From positions 877,829 to 941,828 of the forward strand of contig VXAU01003163.1 in assembly GCA_013399695.1 (NCBI GenBank): 64,000 bases of DNA, in the 5' to 3' direction. Below, piece by piece: positions 41,697 to 52,580 of this stretch (position 1 is its first letter; each line of letters begins with the position of its first letter). This stretch comes from Formicarius rufipectus. Lineage: Eukaryota > Chordata > Aves > Passeriformes > Formicariidae. The notes under the pieces were generated by a model. The model ran no database searches, had not been told where the DNA came from, and saw only the letters and a program-made list of their open reading frames with translations. A program made the translations under genes and the position numbers.

Positions 41697-41824
41697 NNNN
41701 NNNNNNNNNNNNNNNNNNNNNNNNNNNNNNNNNNNNNNNNNNNNNNNNNNNNNNNNNNNNNNNNNNNNNNNNNNNNNNNNNNNNNNNNNNNNNNNNNNNN
41801 NNNNNNNNNNNNNNNNNNNNNNNN
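41697..41824. other. Assembly gap of 128 N
   Basis: 128 consecutive N inside the STOX2 CpG island, flanked by GC-rich sequence on both sides. The missing part may hold promoter or 5' UTR sequence. Confidence 1.
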
Positions 41825-41980
41825 GGGCCCCCCGAGCTCCCACGCTGCACATCTCTCGTCCCCAGCCCCCCTTCAGCCTTTCCCCCTCCCTCTTTCCCCC
41901 CCTCTTTTTTTGCCTGAGAAGCCACATAACGTGCCTTTCCTCCACGCAAATCTGGGAGCCGTAAGCCGGACCGATTGCAA

Positions 41981-42073
41981 ATGAAGTGTAATGCATTGTG
42001 GGACGTGTGTAAAATTGGATCATTCGAGGGGGAAAAAAAAAAAAAAGGAAGGGACCTGCGGCTGGCGCCCTAG
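41981..42073 (+). promoter_or_regulatory. Possible upstream ORF of 30 codons
   Basis: ATG at 41981 opens a frame of 30 codons ending at TAG 42071-42073, with a lysine-rich part encoded by the poly-A tract near 42032-42045. It counts as an upstream ORF only if transcription starts before 41981, which is unknown. The ATG also lies just upstream of the ZNF143-like motif, which would favour a nearby transcription start and leave this ORF outside the mRNA. Confidence 0.3.
41990..42002 (-). promoter_or_regulatory. ZNF143/Staf-like motif
   Basis: The minus strand reads CCCACAATGCATT, which agrees with the core CCCAYAATGCAYY of the published Staf/ZNF143 binding site. ZNF143 commonly binds close to CpG-island transcription starts. 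Position, about 200 bp before the STOX2 ATG, fits a promoter-proximal site. One sequence match only. Confidence 0.4.
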
Positions 42074-42089
42074 AAGAGGGAGCGGCGAG

Positions 42090-42104
42090 ATGCGCGCAGG
42101 TTGA
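42090..42104 (+). promoter_or_regulatory. Short upstream ORF 1 (4 codons plus stop)
   Basis: ATG at 42090 encodes MRAG and stops at TGA 42102-42104. Its initiation context has G at -3 and C at +4, moderate by the Kozak rule. It lies about 90 bp before the STOX2 start, close enough to be in the leader for most plausible transcription starts. Confidence 0.5.
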
Positions 42105-42130
42105 GCCCCGGCGGCGGCCGCGCTAGGCTG

Positions 42131-42154
42131 ATGCCCGGCGGCGCGCACCCCTGA
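42131..42154 (+). promoter_or_regulatory. Short upstream ORF 2 (7 codons plus stop)
   Basis: ATG at 42131 encodes MPGGAHP and stops at TGA 42152-42154. The start has C at -3 and C at +4, a weak context, so leaky scanning past it is likely. Confidence 0.5.
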
Positions 42155-42157
42155 CCC

Positions 42158-42199
42158 ATGCTCCGCCGGCGGGACGAGGCTCGGGCATCCTCAGCATGA
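42158..42199 (+). promoter_or_regulatory. Upstream ORF 3 overlapping the STOX2 start (ATGA)
   Basis: ATG at 42158 encodes 13 residues (MLRRRDEARASSA) and stops at TGA 42197-42199. The STOX2 ATG is 42196-42198, so stop and start share the sequence ATGA. Its own start context is weak (C at -3, C at +4) compared with the STOX2 start (A at -3). Such an arrangement is compatible with leaky scanning or termination-reinitiation, and suggests STOX2 translation may be tuned by its leader. Whether it is conserved in other species was not tested. Confidence 0.55.
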
Positions 42200-42361
42200 A
42201 GAAGACGCGGAGTACGACCTTGCGGCGGGCCTGGCCTAGCTCCGACTTCTCCGACCGGGCCTCAGACCGCATGAGGTCCCGCAGCGAGAAGGACTACCGA
42301 CTGCACAAGCACTTCCCCCCAGCTTTTATTTCCCAGGCATCACGGGGCTACATGACATCAG
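42196..42361 (+). CDS. STOX2: STOX2 coding exon 1 (N-terminal 55 residues)
   Basis: The exon encodes an N-terminus beginning MKKTRSTTLRRAWPSSDF and ending SRGYMTS, followed by a split codon; I recognise this as storkhead-box 2. STOX2 is a paralogue of STOX1 and carries a winged-helix DNA-binding domain, which is encoded by later exons not in this window. The segment here is basic, serine- and arginine-rich and probably disordered. The start is chosen because it has A at -3, is the first ATG in frame, and is preceded by an in-frame TAG at 42124-42126. The exon ends after one base of codon 56 (G at 42361), directly before GTTTGT. In STOX2 the next residues (G-D-V) fit that phase. The rest of the gene lies beyond the window. 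Residues near 40-46 (HFPPAFI) appear to differ from the mammalian form as I remember it. Confidence 0.9.
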
Positions 42362-42367
42362 GTTTGT
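42362..42367 (+). other. STOX2: Splice donor of STOX2 exon 1
   Basis: GTTTGT follows CATCAG, giving a phase-1 exon end. The intron sequence immediately reaches an in-frame TAA (42366-42368) if read through, which supports an exon end here. GTTTGT is a somewhat weak donor, lacking the usual purine at +3. Confidence 0.85.
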
Positions 42368-45300
42368 AACATAATTTGTGTATGCGAGAGAGCTTTATTG
42401 CGAGGCTGCTGCGGGATGTGTGTCTGGCCGGGAAGGATGGGTCGGTGGGTACGGAGGGGAGCCTGCGATCGGGTGGCTGAGTTGTTATGAATAATGAAAA
42501 AAAAAATAGCATACATCCACCATTTTGTACCTCTGCAAGATTCACAGCAGGGTCCTCGCAATATGGTGTTTAAAATCTATTACTCAAGCGAAGTAAATAT
42601 ACGGGAGGAATGGTTGCATCTTTCTGTCGCGGAATCAAAATGACTGGCTGTGCAGAGCATGGAGCCCTTTGCTCCTTTTGTGTGTAAAAGCATGTGCTGG
42701 CTATTTACTGCTACCCCATACCTTCATCTTTAAATGCAGTTGACTCTGGTTACCTCAGCGGGCTTTCGTGTTTTTCCATTTTGGAAAGGAAAAGGGTCAC
42801 CTGTAATCGTGAATGCTCTTGCCTTGTTACAGGCTCTTTGGGTTTTGGCTGCATGTTTGTTCAATGGCAAAGCGTGCGGTGGTGAAAATGATTGTAAACA
42901 CATTTGCATTTGTTTTTCGAGGCGTGGAAGGGGACCAGACCTGTGTATGTGGCAGAACACACACATGCATGTATGTTCGTTTGTCAGTGGCTTTCAAGGA
43001 AGGCCGTTGGGAAAGAATGGACACTGCACCAACATGTTGTGCATGGGAAAGAGAAAGCGCAAACAAAACAAAAAACAGCGCAGGGAAAGGCAGTCATCAC
43101 CGAGTGGCTTGGCCTCCCATGGAGTGCTGGGGGGATTTCGGAGAGCCTCCGTACTGTCAGTGGAATCTGCTCCATCCTGAAATGCACCTTAATGGCCTTG
43201 GAATTAAGGCATTTCATAAACACCGAAAAGAAGACTTGGAAAAATGCTGATCGGGAGGGGAACAGGGGCAGAAAATCCTGGAAACCTCCTTTGTTGTTCT
43301 GCTGTCTGCTTTATTGTAATGATAGGACATATCATTTCATTATTGTAAAATTCCGTTTATCACAAAGGCACATTTTATCTTCTGAGGCTCAATTTCGGTA
43401 GAGTAGGCAGATTCCTTTAAAGGAAAAAATGAAGATATTTATTATGCATTACTGAAAACGTCTCTAGTCCTGTACCCTGTCGTCGTTCCCTCCCCCCCCC
43501 ATTTCTGCTGCAAAGGTTGAGGTAAGATTGTGGTTGTCAGTTATATATTCTCTTTCCTGTCTCTGGCCCTAGTAAACTGATCTCTTTAGTCAGGATTGGT
43601 TTCTCATGTTTTAAAAACGTCTTGTGACTATTCTGTCTTTAATGCCTGTGCACAAGGGAACTAATAGGCATTTTATTGAAAAATTTGCCTTTGTAATAAT
43701 ATTTTGGCAACAGGGCCTCTGATTTTTCCTTTTTCCTGGGAAGTCACATATTGAGAGGAAATTGCAAGGATAATTTATGCTTTAACAGCTGAATGATGTG
43801 GAGGCACTGATATGTTTCATTGGTGCTTCAGGATCTGAAAGGTCCTGGAAAGCTGAATCTTGTCCGTACTGCAAAGATTTTTGTTATTTTGTGTGAGAGT
43901 CCTGATATTCCCACTCTAACATGCACTGTGTTGGTTCTGTTGAAGTAGGTACTTTTAGGCCTTTCAGTGTAGAAGCCTGTACTGAAAAGAGAAGGAGCTC
44001 ACGTGAGCGTTTTGTGCCAAACAGTGTGGGTTTTGCATGTTTTTAATTCTTCAGGGAAGCAGTCTGCCTCTGTGAAAGCATTATCTTGGCAAAATTGGTA
44101 CAATCCAACCAGACAAACACCAGCAACCTGCAGAATCGGATGTGTCACCCTGAATTTGTTAGCAGATACTTGTGTCCTTGGGAGGTAGGAAGGGGGCACA
44201 GAATTTTAATCTGTTAGAAATGTTTAAAGTGATCTCCAGAGTACTTTTTTATGAATATAGTGTGCATTGATTTCAGTTGCAACTGAAGAAGGACAAATGT
44301 CATGTTTAGTTTTTTACTAATTTGCTAAAGTTGTTGGAGGGAGAATACATTGAAAATTAAAATAAGTTGAGGTTTTGTTGTTTGTTGTTTTGTTTTTAAA
44401 TTCCAACAACAACTTAATAGGCTTTTATCTGGAAATGCAGTTGTTCTCTTTTGATGGATAGTTTCCACATTCATTTATTTTTAAAAGATCCTTGTCCAGT
44501 CACTGCCTTTTCAAATATTAGTTTCGGGAGGAATAGCTGCTGTATCTAAACACTTCTGACTATTTGAAGGAAACTCATCCTTGCAGGAAATCTATAGGAA
44601 GTCCTCTGGCATAAAAATTGTGGGGATCAGGAATACAAATACTTTCTTTGTCACCCAGAATGTTGTAGGAGATAAAGTGTCCTGAAACACATGGCCTTTT
44701 CAGAAGGCTGCATTCTGTTTATCCAACCATTTAACCTCATCACCATTAGCATTGTTGTTGTTCTCTTTTAATTAAATGCCTCATTGTTTGGGATGGGGGT
44801 GGAGGGTGGGAAAGAAACCTCGGGGCTTTGCCTCAGTTACTGTGCTTGGGGAAATATGGGAACGCACACAATCAGACAACCTTTAATAAGATGCTGAGAA
44901 GCTTGAAACATTGGTATTCAAGTATGGCTGAATGGAGCATGGAGAAGTATGTATGTATTTGTTTCACCACAGAGAAATGCCGAGTGTTGCAGTTAATGCC
45001 ATAGTGTTTTAGTTGAAGAAAATATAGTCTCTATGCAGAACCATGTTTATATTGGAAGTGCAAATCCCATGCTCAAGTGGTGAAGCACACCTGATTTTAC
45101 GCAGCCTTTTCAGTAAAGCTGAGTAAGGACCAATTTGATATTTCCTTAATTTGAAACAGCATTGGTGGCTGGCCAGTCACATTGTCAGTACTGAGGGAAC
45201 AAACTGCCCGTAATTATAGAAAATTGATGCAGATGCAATTCATATGAAATCTAAAGATTGTTTGACACATGAATGGAGATGGAAGTAAGGAGGGAAAAAA

Positions 45301-48190
45301 GCAGACAATTTAGAAAATCACACATTTTTCTGCTGAATAATCTCTTGATACATGCTATTAAATAGGCAGTACTCCAGGGTTTCTTTAGGCCTCCTAGCAA
45401 CCACTAGGTTCAAAGGCCATGCAAGGAGTTCATTGTTCGTGCAGAATATTAATTTCCCAGTGGAGAACAGTATTGGAGAAAAAACACTGACAATTACAAC
45501 AATGTAAAGCTTTGACCTTGCATGAAAAGAGACATTGAAAAGTTTGAATCCAATAAAATTTGTCCATGTTACTGAAAAGGGGGAAATATAGTTGAAGCTT
45601 TTGATAGATTGCTGCTTAATTGAAGGGAAAATAAAGAAATCATATGCAACTGCCAAGTAGGATAAAACTTAATGAAACTTAGGAGGATTCCAAACAGTCA
45701 CATGAAATAATATGTATAGGTTTTGCACCTTTAGAAGCTTCTTGCCTTTTTACCTCCCCTTCTAAATAACAAAGGCAAATCCTGGATTTTGTTTCAGCAG
45801 AGACGAACTGCACCTTGTGTTTGACCCAGCTCTTAACTGTTACAAGAACTGAACAGCACTCCTGAAAGAATTAACATTTTCTGCAGCCTTTCTCTTGAGC
45901 TACTTTGATTGAAGATTTTGGTGTTGGAGGTATTATGTCAGTTTGAGATGGAGGTCATGCAGCATAACAGTCTAGCACACACAGCATGTAGGAATGTCTA
46001 AAGAGCTTTCTTTCTATGATGGTAAAAACTAATTCCAGAGCATACTCATTTGAAGGTTACCTTCTGACAAGTATGCAATTATTTTACTACTCTTTACATG
46101 CAGTTTCCTCTCAGAGTATTCAGCTCTCCAAAACTGAAAGGTAAAAGTTGGTCTCTGAGTTGCCTGCTGTTACTGGAGTTTGATTACCAAATTGAAGAAG
46201 GGAAAGGAGAGAATTATATAACACTGCTATCCAACTGATGGTATCTATGTACAAATTAAAATCACTGGGAGGAAAAGACACCCTCATTCTCTCTTTCAGA
46301 GATGTTTGATGAAAGGTCTAGGACAGTCTTCTCAAGCTCTTTGAACAGTAAGAAGGCTCTTGGGAGTCACTTGAGCAAATTTGAGAGTCCTGGATATTTT
46401 TTTAAAAAACCTGAATCTCTTAACTCAGAAAATTAATATTTGGAGATAACCATGTATGAGCTGAAGAACTCAGTTTAAGGTAATTGACAAATGACAGATA
46501 CATGCAAAGCCTTGAAGCTTGCTCAGTTCATCTGTCCCTTAATTCAGTTATCTAAAGGAATATGTCCTAGCTTGAAAGTAGCTGTATTGTAATTAATATT
46601 TAATCAAATAATCAGTATTGCATCACCTTCTTTCTCTCAGCGTGGTATTAAGAAACACTTTCCCATTCACCTTCTTAACAGTAATGTGATCTCTTCGCCT
46701 TCCTGAATTCTGAGTAGCTTCAGGTTGTCTTAGGCCAGACTCATTGCTGGGACAGTAAAAACTGAGAGCATGTAGGTGTCAATGCCTATCAGGACTAGCT
46801 TTGCCTCTTCGCTCCTGCTCTGTTTCCTTTTTTTCAGTCTGTGCTTACCTGGCGAACCCCAAGTGGGTCACTCTGTTCAGTTACTTGAAGGGCTGTATTT
46901 ACTTAATTGCTTGGGAAGTTGTTCCCTAGCTCACTGTGTCTTCCAGTCCCCTTTGGCCTCTAGAGCATCCACTTTAATTGACAGAGAATTAGGAACTTTT
47001 GCTGCATCCTCATCTCTGGGGGAAGGTCTAAGTACACTTTGTCTTCGGACCACGAACGTGGTGTACGTTCATGGAACAGTAATTTTTGTACAGTTTCTAG
47101 TTCATTTTGTTTCCTCCCCTGGTTTCTGGCCTAAAAAAGTACAAAAGACAGGCTTCTCTTGTCTCCTGTAGACCCTGGTTTTCATTCCTGTGCTTTCATG
47201 TGCAGCATGAACTCATATATAATGCTGTGCCTGTGCCTGTGTGTCAAGGCACATGTGTGCCTGGTCCTTGCCCACCAGATACCAAGATATTTTCTGCATA
47301 TCCATGGCTTCGCTTTTAGACCAAGCTGTGGGCAGTACTTGTGCAGTCAGGTGACCCAACTGTATTTGACTATCTGTTACTCTCTGGGGCGACTGTGACC
47401 TATGAACAAGGGGATTCAAAGTGTCTTTTTTCTTCATGGCATTAGAAGTAAAATCAAAGAGGAATGAATATAAGGAGGAAACAGAAGCCTGTGTGTGTAC
47501 CTATCTTACCTAGACCTATTCAGGTTTCTCTCTCAGTTCAAAGCACTCATCCCTGCAGGGCTAAGTTTCAGGTTGTTTTTCCTCCCCAGCCTGTTGTTGC
47601 TGCTTGTGTTCAAAGTCCCCATGTTCTTTCTGCTGGTTTGCTTGGACCTTCAGCCAGGTTGGAGTGCACAGAGGTGCCTCAAGGATCAGGTCACCAAAGG
47701 GTGTCATTGGCATTTGTACCCGGGTGTCAATCTGAATTTGAATACATTCCTGGGTATGTTTTTCAGCAGTTCTGTGATCAAGGTGGTTTTTCTATATACA
47801 CACTAGGCATCCTGATAGCCACTGAAGATACAGGAAGCTACTCTTTCCAAGAATAGATAAGGGTTCAGAACTAACACAATGCTTATTCATCACAAATAGA
47901 TCCCAGTCTTTTATGAGTGTAGAAGTTTTACTCTGTTGGCAACATTTGATAAACCTGAAGGGTGTTGAATATCTTGCCATTTTGGAATTAAATAGCAGCC
48001 ACATCTTTGTAAAATGCATTACTTGTTGGAGAGGGCTGAAATGTGAGGATTTTACAGATCAAGTTGGGTTAGACTGGTGACATGCTCAGTTGTGAGCAAC
48101 AATGGGCCTTCATTTGTATGCTGGAGAGTTCATCCCGGAGCAAACTACCATTTTTGTAACATTCTTTGCACAGTTTAAAGTAGCATAAGT
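42368..48190 (+). other. STOX2: STOX2 intron 1, first part
   Basis: No coding exon recognised. The first few hundred bases remain moderately CpG-containing, the tail of the island. A stop-free stretch at 42899-43176 is described under findings. Poly-C near 43492 and a G/T-rich GTT stretch near 44373-44395 are simple sequence. The frame of 130 codons at 47464-47856 is not recognisable. Confidence 0.7.
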
Positions 48191-48199
48191 ACAATTAGG
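48191..48199. repeat. Left target-site duplication of retroposon copy 1
   Basis: ACAATTAGG at 48191-48199 is repeated exactly at 48627-48635, flanking the element. A 9-bp duplication is the mark of target-primed insertion. Confidence 0.8.
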
Positions 48200-48626
48200 T
48201 TGTTGTTGTTGGCTGGACTTCGCGAACGAAGATCTTGGGATAAGCCTGCGCAATGGATTTTTTAAGTGAGGCACAGGGTGCGCAGAACTGGCCCCACTCC
48301 CTTTACTCCTGAGGTTCATCTTGCCACGGCCGAGCAGCTCGGACGGCGACAGCGAGTTCCTCCAGGATTTGAACCAGCGTCCTCAGAGGAGGAGCCGGCT
48401 CCACAGGCGGGGGCCTACGCCACTCGGCCAACACCCGCCGCCTCTCAAGTGTAACATACAAACAGAAAAGCAATAATGTCAGGCTGTTGAGAAATCCTGG
48501 GAGCCCACGTGGGTCAGAGCACCAGGGGAAGACCTCGCCTTGTCCTCTCTGCCACCGAATGACACAAACGTGGCACTGCAGCCACGCCTGTAACACGAGC
48601 TGGGGCAGGCCCCAAAAGGTGGCAAA
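48200..48626 (-). mobile_element. SINE/RTE-like retroposon, copy 1 (fullest)
   Basis: This 427-bp element is oriented on the minus strand. Read that way it starts near 48626 with CCACCTTTTGGGG, has about 190 bp of GC-rich sequence, then a tRNA-like region with A box TGGCCGAGTGG (minus strand of 48420-48430) and B box GGTTCAAATCC (minus strand of 48365-48375), then a body of about 150 bp and a tail of AAC repeats at 48200-48210. Perfect 9-bp target duplications flank it. A trinucleotide tail is typical of RTE-clade LINEs and their SINE partners; CR1-driven elements end differently. Birds have one known RTE family, AviRTE, and this could be a derived non-autonomous element; that is inference. 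Predicted peptides in this sequence are artefacts. Confidence 0.72.
48360..48440 (-). repeat. tRNA-like domain inside the retroposon
   Basis: Minus strand shows a type-II (Leu/Ser-like) arrangement: TGGCCGAGTGG, a long GC-rich middle that could form an extended variable arm, then GGTTCAAATCC. These are the pol III internal promoter A and B boxes, 44 bp apart. The acceptor stem does not look intact, so this is a tRNA relic rather than a working tRNA gene. Confidence 0.6.
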
Positions 48627-48635
48627 ACAATTAGG
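48627..48635. repeat. Right target-site duplication of retroposon copy 1
   Basis: Exact repeat of ACAATTAGG found at 48191-48199, defining the other end of the element. Confidence 0.8.
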
Positions 48636-51600
48636 TATGAAGACTAGAAAGTTGATATTTTGCTAAGCATGTTGTAGAAATCCTCAGAAAACTGGATATG
48701 TCTTTTCAGTGTTTGGGGAAGCTTCTTTAGCATGAGTCTGCTTCATAGCCTATAGCAGGTTGTAGAATATCTCTGTGAATAGCATTAAAACAGAATCAAC
48801 ATGCCCGTTCTGGACTGTGACTCCTGTAAAGCAATGCTGGAAAAAGATTTCAGATACTGTTACTCTTGGATCCTTCTGAGCACGCTTTTACATTGTTAGA
48901 AGAGACCGATGTTAGAGCTATGATCAAAAATTGTGAGCTAATTTAGAGCTGGTGTAAGTTGCTAAATAATACAATATTAATAGTGTTTGGGTTCTTTTCC
49001 TTGAAAATCACAATACTTTATGTTATTTTAAGTGATGAAACTACCATTAGGAAGACTGGATTTCTGATGGTTTTTGTGGTGTAGATGTAAATCTGAGCCT
49101 AGAGATATAGGTTGCCCCATGTAAGAAATATCTAATGAATACTTCATGCAATTCAGTCTAACTATTGGGTTTGTTTTTCACCAGAAGAGGGAAAGTGAGA
49201 CCTGAGTGCTTGAACTTAAACTGAACACTTCCAGTTATAGGTTTTTTTTCTCAGTGAATCAGATAGAACAGGAAGCAGAAATGCGGGTTAAAAGCTTTTC
49301 TAAAAGTCTCAGGAAATTGTGCTTCTGTACTTGTTCTTGCAGAGTTTTTGGTATCAAGGTCAATGGCAACGGCACCTAGTCCTAGGGAAAATGCTTGAAT
49401 ATTGAAGTTTCAAAACTCTCCCAGACCAGTATTTGTTGCTCCAGAGTGACTGCCTTGTTGCTGTGAGGAGGTATGAAAGTTGTTTATAGCTAATGGCTTG
49501 CTTTTTTTCAGCACATTTATCGAGTTGGCTGCTCTACTGATGCTGTTTTGTATCTTCTATGACATACAGGTGCTGGAATTATCTTGCTCAAAGACTGTGG
49601 TGGAGATGACGGGGGGGGAAAAAGGAGCAAAGGAAGACCTGGCTTTACAGGAAGTATATTTGGGCATGCAGCATGATGGAGTGGGTAGAGCAGTCTAGTT
49701 TAGACAGAACCCTGGGCTGTATTGGCAGGTTTTAAACAGTCTGCAAAAGGTAACCGAAACAGGAAAACTTCATTTTCATCAGGCTTGAAATCATTATGAA
49801 AAGGATAACAACTTCCCCTTTTCCTTCCCTCAAAGACAGATTGAAATCACTGGGTTTGAAAGTTAGGAGGTGAGAGAGGTATTCCCAGTTGTATCAGTCA
49901 GCAACTTTTTTTTTTTTCCTGGGTACTATTAACTGTTTCTGCAGTTCGCTACACTTAGTTTGTAATTTGTTCAGTAGGAAGATTTGTTTTAAATGTAATA
50001 TTGCCAGTCACAAAAAAGATCCTTTCTCATCCCATGCCTTCAGTTGTTAATGGTGGGTAAGAACAGACATCCAAAAATAGGTGCATTCTGTGTGAACAAA
50101 GCAGTCCTCCTTCTGCAGGTGAAATCCTGTGTTCAGATTAACATTTGGATGTCACTGTGTTCTTAAGAATTTGCCATCTTGCCTTCCTGCAAGCTGAAAG
50201 AGAAAGCCCGTTTATAATATCAACAGTAAATGATTTGGAATGATTGTTATTCAGTACTGTTATCACTTCTACCATGTTAACCAACTCCTCACAACTTAGT
50301 TCTGTTTTTCATCAAATTGTAGATTATTGTCATTCCTATAATTTTTAAAGTGTACAAGTGTTTGTTGTTACTTCAGTGGGAAATACTATCTGCAGGAGAT
50401 TGCTACAAATGCACAATTTATTAGAAGTTTCAAGTTGTGGCATTGAAAAAACAGATCTCAATGGTTTTATTGGATTTGGTAGGGTGTGAAAGCAGTAAAG
50501 AAAGAATGAACAGTACTTAAGGAACTGCTTTTATTTTGTAGACTTGACGTAGGTATTTGGGTATTGTGAAAAAGAGTGAAAGAGAAGTTGATGGTCTTTT
50601 TATTTAAGGAAAGTAGCAAGAAGAGAGACAGCAAAGGCATCTTGCAAATCTTTCATTTTGTATCTGTCTTGTAAAGTTACTTTTAACTTTTGCTTCTCTG
50701 TAATACATTAGACGTGTATGCAGTATGTTGCAGTCAGCTTTCAGCTCAAACCATTAAACGCTGCTTCTGTTTACCAGTCTTTCTTTTCAGAAGTTGTCCA
50801 GATAGCCGAGATGAACTACAGCCCTCTTGCTTTCTGTCTCTCGGTGACCAGAGGTTTTATTTTGAAAAGCATGTCTAACAGGCTTCTATACACTGTCACC
50901 TTCCTAAACGTGATTGAGAATGCAGCTGCAGTTTGACTGGGGTGCTGGAACTGAAGGAGTATGTGAATGTCGTCTTGTGTTTGGGTACTGTCCTCAGGTG
51001 TGTGTGTGTCAATGAATGATCTCACACACCCATTCTTGAGGTACTGATAGTGAGCAGAAATCTGCATTTAATAATCTCAGAACACCTTTTGTAGTTACTG
51101 TGTTCTTTCTCAGCTATACTGTTTAAAGAAAGAAAAAAAAATAAAAAAGAATGTCTCTTTGTAGTGAATTTGACCTCCACGTTTTGAGGCTTGAAGAGTA
51201 TAATAGACAATTGAGAAATACTTTCTTAATGTGGCCTGGCAAATTCAAAGTTCGGTATGAAAGCTGAGTTCATCATAACACAGGAAGCTGTCCTGGGAGA
51301 ACCTAGATTATATAAACTCGTTTGCTTGCCCATTTGTGTTCTTTTAATTTCCTCCATAATTTCCTATGAATTTCCTGCTGATGACCTGTGACCTAGTTTC
51401 AGAAGATGAACTTCTGACCATTTATGATAACATTGTAAATGCCATAAATTGGACTGTTTATCCTATAAGCCAGTAAAGATGATGTACTAAATTTCATTGT
51501 AGTACTTAATTTTGCCTCTTACATTTTCACAACATTTCACAGCATAAGAGTAAAGTACCATTTTTCATTTTCATAGAATGTTCTAAATTCTGCTCTCCTG

Positions 51601-52570
51601 AGAATTTACATTCTTGGACTGTACACTGACCTGTTTCACTGCATGTAAGCCTTAAACTAAATATTTTTTTAAACAGAGTGAAACGGAAATTTTTTTTTAC
51701 AAGGTTTTCTTAAGATTTGTGTGCTTTTAGGTGTAATTACTGCATTGCTGGCTCGAGTAGAGGGGACAAAAACTTCAGGGGAGAAGCTTATTTGCTTTAA
51801 TATGAAATTTGGAACAGCTGCAACCCCCCCTGTAAATTGGGCATGTCTGCAGCACATCTCTTGAGAGATGGTGGACAGATACCACTGGCCATGGAAAGTT
51901 CACCCAAGGCCCGAGTGATCCCTGAGCCTCTGGTGTTCATTTCAGGGCAGTTTTACTAAGGAATAGATGGGATTATGGGTGGAAGAAGCATGGTTAGCTT
52001 TTTTCCATGTGCTGACCTCCCTTTGCACTAGTCCAGTCAAAAATTACTAATAAAAGAAGTCCATCTTTGGGGAATATTTAGGGTTTGTAGTATGTTACTA
52101 GGTCTTTAGTCTCTGCTTTCATTATGGATGGATGTAGTTACTTTCTTACTCTTAAGATACAAATGTTCCATAGGCATTGAATTTTCAAGAGTGAAATCTT
52201 GAAATGGTGTCTGCATGAGAATGTATCTGGTTGAAATGTTCTCACAGAACACAGATGCAAAAATTGTTTTCTGTGTTTTTTCCATCCAAATCTAGTGAAG
52301 TCTCAGTTTCTGAACAACCTCTACAACCTGGAAAGAGATATAACCATCTCTAAATTAAACATCTTGCAGTTTTTGGGTTTTTTTGCTAAAATCACAATGC
52401 ATTTACCCCTGATTCAATCTTAGACTTAGTCTGTATAATTATTTTAATTGCAGAAATATTCTTTTTTAACTATGAGTGTAATATTAAGGCATCTTATAGA
52501 ATCCTCACTTTAAAAATCATGTTTTTAACTACCTCTTTTCACAAGAGGTTGAAGTACCTATGTGAGGTAT
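48636..52570 (+). other. STOX2: STOX2 intron 1, middle part
   Basis: AT-rich intronic sequence with no recognised exon, RNA gene or clear repeat. A short G8 run is near 49610, a T-run near 49908-49918, and a short GT repeat near 51000-51008. Confidence 0.65.
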
Positions 52571-52580
52571 TGTTTATTTT
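52571..52580. repeat. Left target-site duplication of retroposon copy 2
   Basis: TGTTTATTTT at 52571-52580 is repeated exactly at 52795-52804. Confidence 0.8.

Larger units (their letters stand above)
40930..42480 (+). promoter_or_regulatory. STOX2: STOX2 CpG-island promoter and 5' UTR region
   Basis: This is the strongest GC- and CpG-rich tract of the window, containing many GCGGGC, CCGCCG and GCGCGC words, and it directly precedes and includes STOX2 coding exon 1. It has no evident TATA box, as is usual for CpG-island promoters. Near the exon side there is an inverted CCAAT box (ATTGG, 42014-42018) and a ZNF143-like motif (41990-42002). Transcription start cannot be set from sequence, and 128 unknown bases fall inside the island. 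The large frames of 250-360 codons here, on both strands, are produced by high GC content and run through the N gap; I do not consider them genes. Confidence 0.85.

Noticed and set aside
40923..42023. Very long open frames (250-360 codons) on both strands across the CpG island
   Set aside because: They run through the N gap, occur on both strands and in several frames, and are Arg/Pro/Ala/Gly-rich as expected from GC-rich DNA. The real coding start is at 42196.
47464..47856. Plus-strand open frame of 130 codons inside the STOX2 intron
   Set aside because: Overlapping frames in the same area and no known motif; treated as chance.
48360..48440. Functional tRNA-Leu/Ser gene
   Set aside because: Only the A and B boxes are convincing, no good acceptor stem is visible, and it lies inside a repeated element.
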